NCBI RefSeq assembly: GCF_015471405.1
Contig: NZ_BLVZ01000005.1
Span: 186,001-250,000, forward strand
Reading direction: 5' to 3'
Source: Pseudomonas cichorii
GTDB lineage: Bacteria > Pseudomonadota > Gammaproteobacteria > Pseudomonadales > Pseudomonadaceae
DNA: 64,000 nt
In this document: positions 18,701 through 26,841 of the stretch, in pieces
How the letters are laid out: the number at the start of each line of letters is the position of its first letter
Position numbering within the stretch: position 1 is the first letter of the stretch
Translations under genes and position numbers: made by a program
Notes under the pieces: model-generated
Told to the model about the DNA's origin: nothing
Seen by the model: only the letters and a program-made list of their open reading frames with translations
Database searches by the model: none

Positions 18701-21700
18701 GATAGCCACCATTGTCACTCTGCCCTTTCCGCCTGCCAGCTTTGCCGTGGGTGCCTTGCTGTCCCTGCATGACACAGTTCGTGCGCTCCAGTCCTTGCGT
18801 GACGGCGACAGCGAAACCGCCAGCGCCTACATACTGACCGCCATGCTCAACAGCTTCGGCGCGGCAGGTGATCTGCATTCAGGCCTCAAGGGTTTCGGCG
18901 GCGTGGTACGCCAGATCGGTCCGCCACCTTCACCCGACTCGGCTCTACGCCCGGTGAAACGTGTGCCCTCGTTACCCCGCTACGAAGACCTGTATCCCAT
19001 AAACCTGCACGACGAAGCCCTTCTGGTCGGCAAACCGGATACCAACGGTTACTTCCCGGTCCTGCGCACTATCAGCAGTTCCTCGACCGAGGTCAGTAGT
19101 ACCGGACAATTCGTAAAACCCGGTGCCCGCGGCACATGGCAAACGCCGGCCCCTGCACTCGATACCGCATCCGCCTCCGCTACGGGCGTGCGCGACGGGC
19201 TTGAAGTGCATCTTTCATTGAGTAACGTACCGCGTATCGGCGACGGTCACGCCAAAGGCATCAGCACAGTCAACGGCAGGCAGTACATCGAGCTTTCCGG
19301 CAAGACCTTTGAGGTCCAATACGACGCGCAGATCCGCAGTTGGCAGATCATCGACCCGGCCAACCCGTTCGCTTTTTTCGGCAAGCAGCCCGTATACCTG
19401 GATGAACACGGTACATGGCAGCTCGCTGACCGTCAGCAGTTACGAGGCGGCGGACGGGACAGCCCGCAGAACTACAGACCGTTGCCAGAAGCAGAAGCCA
19501 CCGGCACAGGCACGACGCCTGGCGACTACGAGTTGCCGGCACAGATGCAACCCCACATGGAGCTCATTATCAGCGGAGAGGGCTATGACCCGAGCGGGCT
19601 GGGCATGATGCAGTACTTTGAAACCTACTTCGTGGAGATGCGCCTGAGATTCACCGTCCTCAGGGAAAAGCTCTACCACGATGCCCATGCCTTTTTCAGT
19701 GCGCCGTCATTACCACCACGCCCTTCATTACCGACGCTTGAGTCCGGGGCAAGCCTCGACACGCTGTTCGAGAGCCTGCTGGCACACAATAGCGGCCTGG
19801 TCCTGAGCGAAGCGCCCAGGTCGGTCGCCAGCAAGCGCCTGCTTATCCAGAACATGCCTCTTCTGGCCAAGGAACGGGTCGAGATTCTGTACATCGAGCA
19901 TCTGTTCACTGACAAGCATCTGCCAAAACTTGCCCGCTATCGCCAACTGGGCAAGAAGACCCGCTCCGGCTCCCATGAAATCAAGGAGCATCTGGAATAT
20001 CTCAACGACAAGGCCCTGAATAACCAGACAACAGAGTACGACTATTACCACTTGATCAAGATCGCCCACAGACATGGCATCGAAGTGCGCCCGTTCAGCT
20101 CTTCGATCAGCTATCCGCTCATCCGGCACCCCGTAGCGGCTGCCGCAGGCGATACAGCAGCCAGCCAGAAAATGAGCAATTTCTTTGGCCATAAACTCAT
20201 CAGCAGCGACGTAGCGAGTGAGCCATCAAGACGCTGGATCGCCCTTCTGGATGAAAAGCTGGCAACCACCCATGGCCAGATTCCTGGTATTGCCGAGCTT
20301 CAAGGCGTGCCCAGCGTTCATATCCAGGACGTTGCGAGCGGCAGCCCGACACGGATCAAAACCACTGCAGGCTCAGCGCCAGCAGACCCGGCAGCCCGTT
20401 GCGACTTCACGATAGAGTTCGCCAACCCGTTGACCATCCCCCCCGCAAAAACATTACCCGAGAGCACCCTGCTGGACATGGCTCTGTTCAAGGAACTGGG
20501 CAACAGGAAAAGCATCGAGAACCCACAACTCTGGTCGGGCGAATACGGTTTTCGCTGGGCTGACACCAAGGGCTGGTTGCGTATAGAGCCCGATCACTGG
20601 ACGCCCAACAGTCCATCGAGCGCCATTCAGAAGTCGCTGGCAGATGCCACGTACGAAGTCCCGCTGGAGAACAGAAGCACTCTGTATCAGTTGGCGAACT
20701 TCGAGCATAAAGGGCTGGATCAGCATTACTTTTTCATGGACCCGGAACTGAGCGCGGTACGGGGCAAGTTTTTCCAGGTGCGCGCCAAGCTGCAAGCCGA
20801 TGCCCGAAATATTGCAGCCATCGAACTGCCTGTGCGCCCGAAAATGCCTAACGTAGAGTCAAAGGTTCCATTGCCGGACTTTCTACAGACGCTGTACCAG
20901 CACACCGATGGCCTGGTGATTGGCGAGTCTCACTCTTCAGTGGCCAGCAAAAAGCTGATTATCGACAACCTGCCATTGCTGTCGCAGCAGAAGGTCAAGA
21001 CGCTGTACCTGGAGCATTTGCTGGCTGACCTGCACCAAGCGGATCTGGACCGTTTTTTCGAGACCGGGCAAATGAGCAAGACCCTGCTGCATGACCTGAA
21101 AAGGCTCGACAGAGGACACTATACCGACCCGAACAGGATCTATACCTTCGAGCAATTGGTACTCAAGGCCCAGCAGAATGGCGTGGAGATCCGTGCGATC
21201 GACTGCTCGGCGAGCTACCACCTCAAGGGCATCCTGGGAGAAGCACCCACCACTCGTCAGCAAATGATGAATTACTTTGCGCACCTCACCATTCGCAAAC
21301 ACCAGGAAGTCATGGGCTCGCACAAATGGATCGCTCTGGTGGGCAACACCCACGCCAACACCTACCAGCAGATCATACCGGGCATCGCCGAACTGGAAGC
21401 CGGGATCGGCCTGCGCGTTATCGATACCCCGCCCGGACAATCCAGAGGCGTGATAGCCGATCCGGGCGACAGGATCAGACGCGGCCTGATCCCTGAAACC
21501 GTGCCGATCAAAAGCGATTATCTGGTGGAAATGGAAATCCCGGGAGCAACCCAGGCTATCGTCACACGCCCTGTGCAAACGCTGCCCGTCGAACAGCGAC
21601 TGACCCGGCCCGGAATGTTCCTGATCGAACAATCGGAGGACGGCCTGCAAACCATCGTCCACCGATCACGGGACACCTTCATTCACCGCACGCCGATACA

Positions 21701-21827
21701 GGTCAATGCCGAAGGCAAGCTCTACATCGACCGCCCGACCTGGACCAACACCCACATGACGCCTTACAACAACATGTTTGCGCTGGTGGCGGCACTTGAG
21801 GAGTTGAACCTGATGCACGTGACCTGA
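15708..21827 (+). CDS. Giant dermonecrotic-toxin-like protein with duplicated GExH (ChaN/EreA/TIKI-like) module
   Basis: A 2,039-aa protein without signal peptide; GGAAAG sits seven bases before the ATG. Residues ~1-980 resemble the large DUF6543-type 'dermonecrotic toxin' region of Pseudomonas. A hydrophobic stretch at ~985-1025 ('VIATIVTLPFPPASFAVGALLS') may insert into a membrane. The C-terminus is two copies of a module of about 350 aa. Copy 2 has GESH (1739-1742), 'YLEHL' (Glu1769), 'EIRAID' (Arg1829) and GNTH (1879-1882). Copy 1 (cores at ~1365-1540) aligns along its length but has SEAP (1367-1370) and DEKL (1515-1518) in place of those motifs. The gene splits the LPS-core locus and is alone, with no immunity or secretion gene beside it. 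A role as secreted toxin or effector is inference. Confidence 0.8.
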   Translation: METLPPPTGLPDDTLPAASAALKRLAELSTSLQTELGELPTAQDTLLDAITTSDTSQRELEVARLLQRIDDYWDSPSASDGTRYEKFLTGMQQTLRDELSVKIHERDLTTQYLACLPASRRRSDSPTAVPPKIFSLHVKLQEQEQVEVAGALVMSQDQGHTLLIMPGIGATGFTSQAQMLETLPDWLNSPTLRDALFNCIEQRHQDVLTEIGNDPDLHLEPFTAADLLLTPISDSPYAHAMDRLIDKQRKDVRYACMLTSVDNREKHQALIQNAIGMRGLFGPGALLELRELASLESRYRRSLPDWIKMASQDDRSTYAERLQQYDQARAVTVSALNAAASPEQFARAQLRIRMANDLGYDLDPSTIKANTQRTLPVTGEAYTVTRSLTELALYGLHPGDGKAGSEFLGHTTLSLEDAPLAEEHSSLTPAYLVKVIEELDLRLTFAAFQQAQYRKEHNQQLMHLLTRRQISALAYAAKMQGHIRPEDFTIVETVTNPAQGNTDFRLIVQQVKLNRQVLSKLLVVRQETTTGQLERLIMVAVDAPQTQCFWAFDNQTQLRNELVGWVVSDKLCDYLLNQVEVAARAGLAAQLAALKLKPYPPEGFLELVSLSGFDAGLRILAEQHIRVALSEQQRHTPDWYRHATPAQRQELVALEDAANGARKNYDAKPHTHMQSFKAYTHERASRQISKLLDVPVGRVDPDLIVISSERETLTYTDMLLNGYDDSIGIIRSTADTQATFRGPEGVNLSALSPVKVAESVRNQWLADDYIALVKNTLLNTGSQGYEYRRKTSLLMTQLQMKAAALRSLLKGHISATQYQWLWDSIDHAHLSDARTREQYPLYPLQIHVDKPFIASGVGGIDQLVIPDTNLIHVETVQGCIAILPMSIRQASLLYTPQAPDGIEFRLFSSFTDSLGTPGMIDYYKDRCRLKSRKALSFFLRDMQKGNASKAPFLPRESISDFADTCFNRPILRKLRDVEETTTGRNDMLAKLIWVSIEVIATIVTLPFPPASFAVGALLSLHDTVRALQSLRDGDSETASAYILTAMLNSFGAAGDLHSGLKGFGGVVRQIGPPPSPDSALRPVKRVPSLPRYEDLYPINLHDEALLVGKPDTNGYFPVLRTISSSSTEVSSTGQFVKPGARGTWQTPAPALDTASASATGVRDGLEVHLSLSNVPRIGDGHAKGISTVNGRQYIELSGKTFEVQYDAQIRSWQIIDPANPFAFFGKQPVYLDEHGTWQLADRQQLRGGGRDSPQNYRPLPEAEATGTGTTPGDYELPAQMQPHMELIISGEGYDPSGLGMMQYFETYFVEMRLRFTVLREKLYHDAHAFFSAPSLPPRPSLPTLESGASLDTLFESLLAHNSGLVLSEAPRSVASKRLLIQNMPLLAKERVEILYIEHLFTDKHLPKLARYRQLGKKTRSGSHEIKEHLEYLNDKALNNQTTEYDYYHLIKIAHRHGIEVRPFSSSISYPLIRHPVAAAAGDTAASQKMSNFFGHKLISSDVASEPSRRWIALLDEKLATTHGQIPGIAELQGVPSVHIQDVASGSPTRIKTTAGSAPADPAARCDFTIEFANPLTIPPAKTLPESTLLDMALFKELGNRKSIENPQLWSGEYGFRWADTKGWLRIEPDHWTPNSPSSAIQKSLADATYEVPLENRSTLYQLANFEHKGLDQHYFFMDPELSAVRGKFFQVRAKLQADARNIAAIELPVRPKMPNVESKVPLPDFLQTLYQHTDGLVIGESHSSVASKKLIIDNLPLLSQQKVKTLYLEHLLADLHQADLDRFFETGQMSKTLLHDLKRLDRGHYTDPNRIYTFEQLVLKAQQNGVEIRAIDCSASYHLKGILGEAPTTRQQMMNYFAHLTIRKHQEVMGSHKWIALVGNTHANTYQQIIPGIAELEAGIGLRVIDTPPGQSRGVIADPGDRIRRGLIPETVPIKSDYLVEMEIPGATQAIVTRPVQTLPVEQRLTRPGMFLIEQSEDGLQTIVHRSRDTFIHRTPIQVNAEGKLYIDRPTWTNTHMTPYNNMFALVAALEELNLMHVT

Positions 21828-21857
21828 CTGGTGGCAGGCAAGTAAGGATCACAATTC

Positions 21858-21880
21858 GTGGGAGGGGCCTTGGCCGCGAC
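21858..21880. repeat. Single arm of a GTGGGAGGGGCC repeat
   Basis: GTGGGAGGGGCCTTGGCCGCG is identical to each arm of the palindrome at 57219-57271, here present once, after the toxin gene. It contains a short inner palindrome (GGCCTTGGCC). Confidence 0.7.
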
Positions 21881-21970
21881 AAGTCAGTTTCAGGCAATGC
21901 AAATGTGTTGCCTCAAGCTGGTCGTCGTGGCCAATGCCTCTCTCAATTCATGACTGATCGGCATTGGCAA

Positions 21971-23404
21971 CTACCCAGGCAAGCGCTCCTCCAGCAACTG
22001 GTGCAGCGCACTTCCTGCGGGCCAGTTACGCATGAAGCGCGCCCGGTCGCGGGCATATGCGGTTGCAAACGACGACTGGGAGCTGTGTTGCTGCATGGCG
22101 TCCAGATCGATCAAGGCCCAGCGGTCTTGATGCCAGAACAGGTTATGGCCCTTTAAGTCACCATGGCTGATGCGTTCGCGGATCAGTTGCTCGAAGAGCA
22201 GGTCCAGTGCCAGCAGTTCATTTTCCGGCACATCACCCGACTCAACGTAAGGCGCGAACCGCTTGATGATATCCGGCCCCGACAGGAACTCGGTGACCAG
22301 ATACGCCTTGCGGCGCAAGCCCAGTACACGCTGCTCCAGCACCGCCAGCGGTCTGGGCGTGGCGATCCCCAGGAACTCCAGGCGATTGGCTTCACGCCAG
22401 GAATGCCACGCACGGCTCGGACGCCAGAAGCGTTTTAGCCAGTGGGCGAAGTGCTTGATGTTGTAGCGTTTGATGAGCAGTGTGCGGCCATTGACCTCGA
22501 CACGACCTACAGTCGCAGCACCGCCGGTCTTGTACAGATGGCCTTTGTCCAGCAAGTCGTCGGCCTGCTCCAGAACGGGCAACAGGGCAGACTCTTCTTC
22601 GCGGCGGATCGCCCGGAATTGCGAAGCCGTGTCTTCGACGCTGAACAGGCTGCAATCACGCCCGGTCTTGTTCAGGTAATCCTTCAAGCGCCAGCTACGC
22701 ACCTTGTCGATCTGCTTTTGCAGGGCCTCCATGGGCAAGGCATGTTCGGCGTTGCTCAACAGATAATGCACCAGCAGTTCTTCGGTAAACGGCTCCAGTG
22801 CCTTGGGCAACTGGGCGAAAAACACGCCAAGGTTTTCCAGCACGGCCTGACGGGATAACGGCTTGCCTGCCTCTTCGACACGAATGCCCGCGCCGTCAAT
22901 CAGGTACAACTGGCCGCTATGGCGCAGCAGGTTGTCCAGATGCAGGTCTTCCTGCCACAGGCCTTTGGCATGCAACCGGGCAATGGCTGATAGCGCTTCA
23001 CCCAGCACAAGCTGTTGCTCATCGGCCAGCGGCGGCAGGTTCTCAACCTGATTCCAGGCATCACCCAGGCTCTGGGCGTTATCCAGAAACTCGAACAACA
23101 ACCAGCCGCCTTCGCCTTCCTGCAAGCCATCGGCCAGTAGCAGAGGCGTGGTCAAGCCCTGTTCGGCCAGCAGGCGGACGCCATCCAGTTCACGCTGAAA
23201 ATGCCGGGCAGCCTTATTGCCCACCAGCAGCTTCGCCAGCACCGTACGACCGCGCCAGACACCCGCGCCGACATAGCGTTGACCCGGCAGCACCCGCAAT
23301 AGCGTCAAGAGTTGCAGATCGGCCGGACCAATGGTGTCGGCCAGGGTCACGTTCAGAGGCAGCTCAGGTGTGCGTCCGGCATTCTTGAGTTCAGACAAAC
23401 GCAT
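21971..23404 (-). CDS. Protein with two LPS-kinase-like domains (PA5006-like)
   Basis: A 477-aa protein made of two successive kinase folds. Domain 1 (about 30-240) has 'GRTVLAKLLVG' (Lys), 'EDLHLDNLL' (catalytic loop) and 'LYLIDGAG'. Domain 2 (about 270-470) has 'GRTLLIKRYN', 'ISHGDLKGHNLF' and 'WALIDLDAM'. Both keep Lys, Asp and Asn, so both could be active. It is the last gene of the waaF-to-kinase operon; its ATG overlaps the stop of the wapQ-like gene. It probably phosphorylates an inner-core sugar, but no phosphorylation site is known to me for this family. Confidence 0.85.
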   Translation of the reverse strand: MRLSELKNAGRTPELPLNVTLADTIGPADLQLLTLLRVLPGQRYVGAGVWRGRTVLAKLLVGNKAARHFQRELDGVRLLAEQGLTTPLLLADGLQEGEGGWLLFEFLDNAQSLGDAWNQVENLPPLADEQQLVLGEALSAIARLHAKGLWQEDLHLDNLLRHSGQLYLIDGAGIRVEEAGKPLSRQAVLENLGVFFAQLPKALEPFTEELLVHYLLSNAEHALPMEALQKQIDKVRSWRLKDYLNKTGRDCSLFSVEDTASQFRAIRREEESALLPVLEQADDLLDKGHLYKTGGAATVGRVEVNGRTLLIKRYNIKHFAHWLKRFWRPSRAWHSWREANRLEFLGIATPRPLAVLEQRVLGLRRKAYLVTEFLSGPDIIKRFAPYVESGDVPENELLALDLLFEQLIRERISHGDLKGHNLFWHQDRWALIDLDAMQQHSSQSSFATAYARDRARFMRNWPAGSALHQLLEERLPG

Positions 23405-24183
23405 CAGCGCGCCTCTTTGTTGTCACGGTGGTGAAGGTCGCGCTTGTGCTTGCCACGCTTGCCCAGACGCAAACACCAGGCATCGACCTGGGCGCTGTCG
23501 GGAGCCGCCTGCAGATAGGCAGCCAACAATACCCGCAATTCGCTATCCCCCCACGCCGTCGCACGTCGCAACAAGGGCTCCAGATCCTTGATCAGATCAC
23601 GCTTGCCGAAGAAAACCGGGCGGGTCTTCTCCAGATCGATCAGCTGTGCCTGATAAACGTCGCCCTGAGCCTGCAGAAAAATATGCTTGGGGTAGAAGCA
23701 ACCATGAACCTGTCCGGCCTGATGCAGCTTGCGAGCCAGTTGCCCGCAAGCCTGAAGAATCGCAGTGTGCTGACTGGCACTCAGCCTGGACCATTGCTCA
23801 AGCAAGACATACAGGTCAGTCCAGCCATCCAGAGCACGGGTCATCAGAATTGCACGATGCTCGCCATTGACCTTGCTATCGCCATAGAACACGGCCTGCA
23901 ACGCTGGAATACCCAGCTTCCGATAGCGGCTGATATTGCGAAACTCGCGGGAGAACGATGGCTCACCAAACGGATGATGCAGCGTATAGGTCAGGTAATT
24001 GCTCTGACGCTTCAGATAAAAGCCCTGACCTTCCAGCTCCAGACGAAACACACTGCTCCAGCCGCCGCGACCGGTATTGGGTTCATCAACAGCGTCGAGC
24101 TGTATGTCCCATAGCGACTGAAAGTCGATCAGACCATGACGCTCAAGCAGGGCACGGTCGGAATCGGCAATGAAAACGCTCAT
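23404..24183 (-). CDS. wapQ: LPS core kinase WapQ-like
   Basis: A 259-aa kinase-like protein with 'GQGFYLKRQSNY' (ATP lysine), 'GQVHGCFYPKHIFL' in place of the HRD loop and 'AQLIDLEKTRP' for the metal Asp. It overlaps wapP by four bases (ATGA type) and the double-kinase gene by one base. In P. aeruginosa waaP, wapP and wapQ sit in this order. The catalytic loop lacks the usual Asp (HGCFYPKH), as in WaaP-type enzymes. Confidence 0.8.
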   Translation of the reverse strand: MSVFIADSDRALLERHGLIDFQSLWDIQLDAVDEPNTGRGGWSSVFRLELEGQGFYLKRQSNYLTYTLHHPFGEPSFSREFRNISRYRKLGIPALQAVFYGDSKVNGEHRAILMTRALDGWTDLYVLLEQWSRLSASQHTAILQACGQLARKLHQAGQVHGCFYPKHIFLQAQGDVYQAQLIDLEKTRPVFFGKRDLIKDLEPLLRRATAWGDSELRVLLAAYLQAAPDSAQVDAWCLRLGKRGKHKRDLHHRDNKEAR

Positions 24184-24914
24184 TCACGCCCCTCGAAAAA
24201 ACTGACGACATGACGGATGCGCTTCTTGTCGGAAGCGTTCAAACGATCCCGCTGACGGTACTGCAAGTAGAAGCGCAGACGTTGGGTCGCGGACAAATGG
24301 TATTTGGCGACCTTGTCCAGGCAAGCCAGATCCTTGGTGATTCGATAGCGAAGCATGAAGCTCCACCAGAACGCACCGTTGGGGCAATCGATGAAAAACA
24401 GCCTGGACTGGTCGTCGACCAACAGATTGCGCCACTTCAAATCGTTATGGGTGAAATGCTGGTCATGCATGATCCGGGTGCAGCGCGCCAGTTGCCGACT
24501 GATGACATCGACCCAGGCACGATTCGACAACCGGGCATCCTTGTGCCGCGCCAGCTCGGACAGGTCTTCGGTACGGGGAAGTTCGCGTGTGATGAGCGCG
24601 CCGCGATCATAGGCCGCGCCCTTGCGCTCCAGGCCCCAGGCCACCACGTCGGCAGTCGGGATACCCCATTTGGCGAAACGCTTGAGGTTTTGCCATTCGG
24701 ACTTGACCCTCGGGCGGCCCAGATAGCGGCGCAGGCCTTTCCCTGCGCCGGTGTAGCGCTTGACGTAATAGGTCACGCCGCCACGTTCCACACGAATCAC
24801 TTCAGAGAGCAGATCGCTGGTCAGTTGTTCGCCCTGCAAGGCAAAAACCGCGTCCAGACTGCCGAAGTCCTCAGCCAGGAAGGCGTATTCCGGCTCAAGA
24901 TTCCAACCAGCCAT
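24180..24914 (-). CDS. wapP: LPS core kinase WapP-like
   Basis: A 244-aa protein with 'GGVTYYVKRYTG' (Lys), 'HFTHNDLKWRNLLV' (HxDxxxxN loop) and 'LFFIDCPNGAFW' (metal Asp). It retains a full set of kinase residues. It starts within the last base of the waaP stop and overlaps the next gene by four bases. It is assumed to phosphorylate heptose in the inner core; the symbol rests on gene order and domain type. Confidence 0.82.
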   Translation of the reverse strand: MAGWNLEPEYAFLAEDFGSLDAVFALQGEQLTSDLLSEVIRVERGGVTYYVKRYTGAGKGLRRYLGRPRVKSEWQNLKRFAKWGIPTADVVAWGLERKGAAYDRGALITRELPRTEDLSELARHKDARLSNRAWVDVISRQLARCTRIMHDQHFTHNDLKWRNLLVDDQSRLFFIDCPNGAFWWSFMLRYRITKDLACLDKVAKYHLSATQRLRFYLQYRQRDRLNASDKKRIRHVVSFFEGRE

Positions 24915-25720
24915 CAGAGCGCATCTCCGTAACGCAATTTACGCTGATACAACTTGTCCGCCTTTTTATCCAGCCAACGCAGCAATGAGGCTTCCCGAGC
25001 CAGTACTTCACGTAATGGCTTCTGGAAATACCCCTTGAGAAAACGCAATTTGTCGCGTTTGGTAAGACCTATGTCCAGCGCCGAGAAATACAGCGCGGCC
25101 AGATCCTTGTTACGCCAGCGCGGCGTGATTGCACGGCGGGTCTGGGCACGGTGCAGGTCGATGACTGACAGTTTGAAATCATCGGCCGTCACCGGCTTGT
25201 CGGTATGCAACAGGAAGTGGCAGATGTAGCAGTCCCGATGGTTTACACCGGCGCGGTGCATCATCCCGACCATCCGTGCGACTTCGGCGATGAACGCCCG
25301 CTTCAAGCGCGGCTCGGGCGGCTCGTTGCGCCAGTTGATGCTGACATCTTCCAGGCTTTCGGTGGGTGCCAGCTCTTCGGTGACGATGAACGAATGCTGA
25401 GCCGCCGGATTGCTGCCACGCTCGCCATAGGCCACGGCGGTCATGGTCGGCACGCCGACTTCCTTGAGACGCGCTATCGCGTCCCACTCCTTGCCCGCTC
25501 CCAGCACCGGCAGCTTGGCGGTCACCAGATTCTTGGCGATTTCACCCCAGCCGATACCACGGTGAATCTTGACGAAATAACCGCGGCCATCGACTTCGGT
25601 ACGCAGCGTGCGACGACCTTCCAGCTCGCGATAGACCTGTCCATCCAGAGCCTCGACCTCGGCAAATGCATCTCGCCCGGCCCACCGGCTCTTGAAGGGT
25701 TCAGCGAGGAACAGCTTCAT
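24914..25720 (-). CDS. waaP: Lipopolysaccharide core heptose I kinase
   Basis: A 268-aa protein, the normal WaaP (RfaP) length. It has 'GRGYFVKIHRGIGWGEI' (Lys), 'GVNHRDCYICHFLL' (the WaaP-specific catalytic loop) and 'LSVIDLHRAQ' (metal Asp). WaaP phosphorylates O-4 of heptose I in the cytoplasm and is essential in P. aeruginosa. It overlaps waaG by four bases. The whole run waaF to the double kinase has almost no spacing, so it is one transcript. Confidence 0.95.
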   Translation of the reverse strand: MKLFLAEPFKSRWAGRDAFAEVEALDGQVYRELEGRRTLRTEVDGRGYFVKIHRGIGWGEIAKNLVTAKLPVLGAGKEWDAIARLKEVGVPTMTAVAYGERGSNPAAQHSFIVTEELAPTESLEDVSINWRNEPPEPRLKRAFIAEVARMVGMMHRAGVNHRDCYICHFLLHTDKPVTADDFKLSVIDLHRAQTRRAITPRWRNKDLAALYFSALDIGLTKRDKLRFLKGYFQKPLREVLAREASLLRWLDKKADKLYQRKLRYGDAL

Positions 25721-26841
25721 TGATAGTGCTCCGCCAGAATCACATCGGCAGCGTGCTGCGGCATGCTGTAAAGGTCAGCCGTATCGGCGAACGCCAGACC
25801 ATTGAGGCCCCAGGTGCGGCGCGCCGCATTGTCTTCGAGCATCTTTACCAGATATTCGTTGAGCTGCGCCTGCTCGAACGGGTCATCCAGCACCAGACCA
25901 CTGTCGGCTTCGGCAATGTAATGAGCATAACCACAGACCGCACTGACCAGCACCGGCAAGCCGGCCACCAGCGCTTCAAGCAGCACAGTGCCAGTGTTCT
26001 CGTTATAGGCCGGATGAATCAGAAGATCGGCGCCGAGCAGGAAACGCGGAATATCGCTACGCCCTTTCATGAAGGTCACCTGTTCGCCCAGCCCCAATGC
26101 TGTGCTTTGCAGCTGGAATACTTTGGGGTCGTCCTGGCCGATTACAAACAGGCGCGTGCGTTTTTTAAGTTCGGCAGGCAAGGCGGCCAGCGCCTTGAGG
26201 CTGCGATCCACGCCTTTGGTCTTGAAACCCGATCCGATCTGCACCAGCAGCAGGTCGTCGTCGGCCAGCCCGAATTCCTGACGGAACCCGGCGCGAATAT
26301 CCGGCGCATCGAGCGGCGCACGGCGGTCCTGGGAAATACCCGGCGGCAGCAGGTGAAAGCGCGACAATGGCGTGTCGTAGTGCTTGATGAACAGCGGCTG
26401 CTGCACTTCGGAAATCATCAGCACCTGAGTTTTCGCGTCTTTGGCGAATACCGCCCGCTCGTATTCGGCAAAGTGGCGATAACGGCCCCATTTGCGATAC
26501 AGGGAGTTGCGCAGGTTCTGCGCCTTGTCCTCGAAACAGCCGTCGGCGGCGTAGTACACATCAAGGCCGGGCATCTTGTTGAAGCCGATCAGGCGATCCA
26601 CGGGGCGCTTGGCCAGGTCCGCTTCCATCCAGGCGCTGAGCTTTTCGTTGCGCCGATGGTTGAAGAACGCCTTGACCGGCGCGACCAGCACCTCGAAGCC
26701 AGGCGGCACATCGCCTTCCCAGATCAGGGTGTAGACCCGAATCTGGTGCCCGCGCTCCTGGCACTCCAGCGCAATACGCATGAAGTCGCGTTGCAGGCCG
26801 CCGAACGGGAAATATTTGTAGAGTACGAAAGCCAGTTGCAT
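25717..26841 (-). CDS. waaG: Inner-core glycosyltransferase WaaG (GT4)
   Basis: A 374-aa GT-B enzyme beginning 'MQLAFVLYKYFPFGGLQRDFMRIA', the standard WaaG N-terminus, at an ATG overlapping the waaC stop (ATGA). The frame is open further upstream only inside waaC. C-terminal motifs are 'LLVQIGSGFKTKGVDRSLKAL' and 'LIHPAYNENTGTVLLEALVAGLPVL' (the E-x7-E pattern binding nucleotide sugar). WaaG adds the first hexose (or GalN in Pseudomonas) to heptose II. Confidence 0.95.
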   Translation of the reverse strand: MQLAFVLYKYFPFGGLQRDFMRIALECQERGHQIRVYTLIWEGDVPPGFEVLVAPVKAFFNHRRNEKLSAWMEADLAKRPVDRLIGFNKMPGLDVYYAADGCFEDKAQNLRNSLYRKWGRYRHFAEYERAVFAKDAKTQVLMISEVQQPLFIKHYDTPLSRFHLLPPGISQDRRAPLDAPDIRAGFRQEFGLADDDLLLVQIGSGFKTKGVDRSLKALAALPAELKKRTRLFVIGQDDPKVFQLQSTALGLGEQVTFMKGRSDIPRFLLGADLLIHPAYNENTGTVLLEALVAGLPVLVSAVCGYAHYIAEADSGLVLDDPFEQAQLNEYLVKMLEDNAARRTWGLNGLAFADTADLYSMPQHAADVILAEHYQ

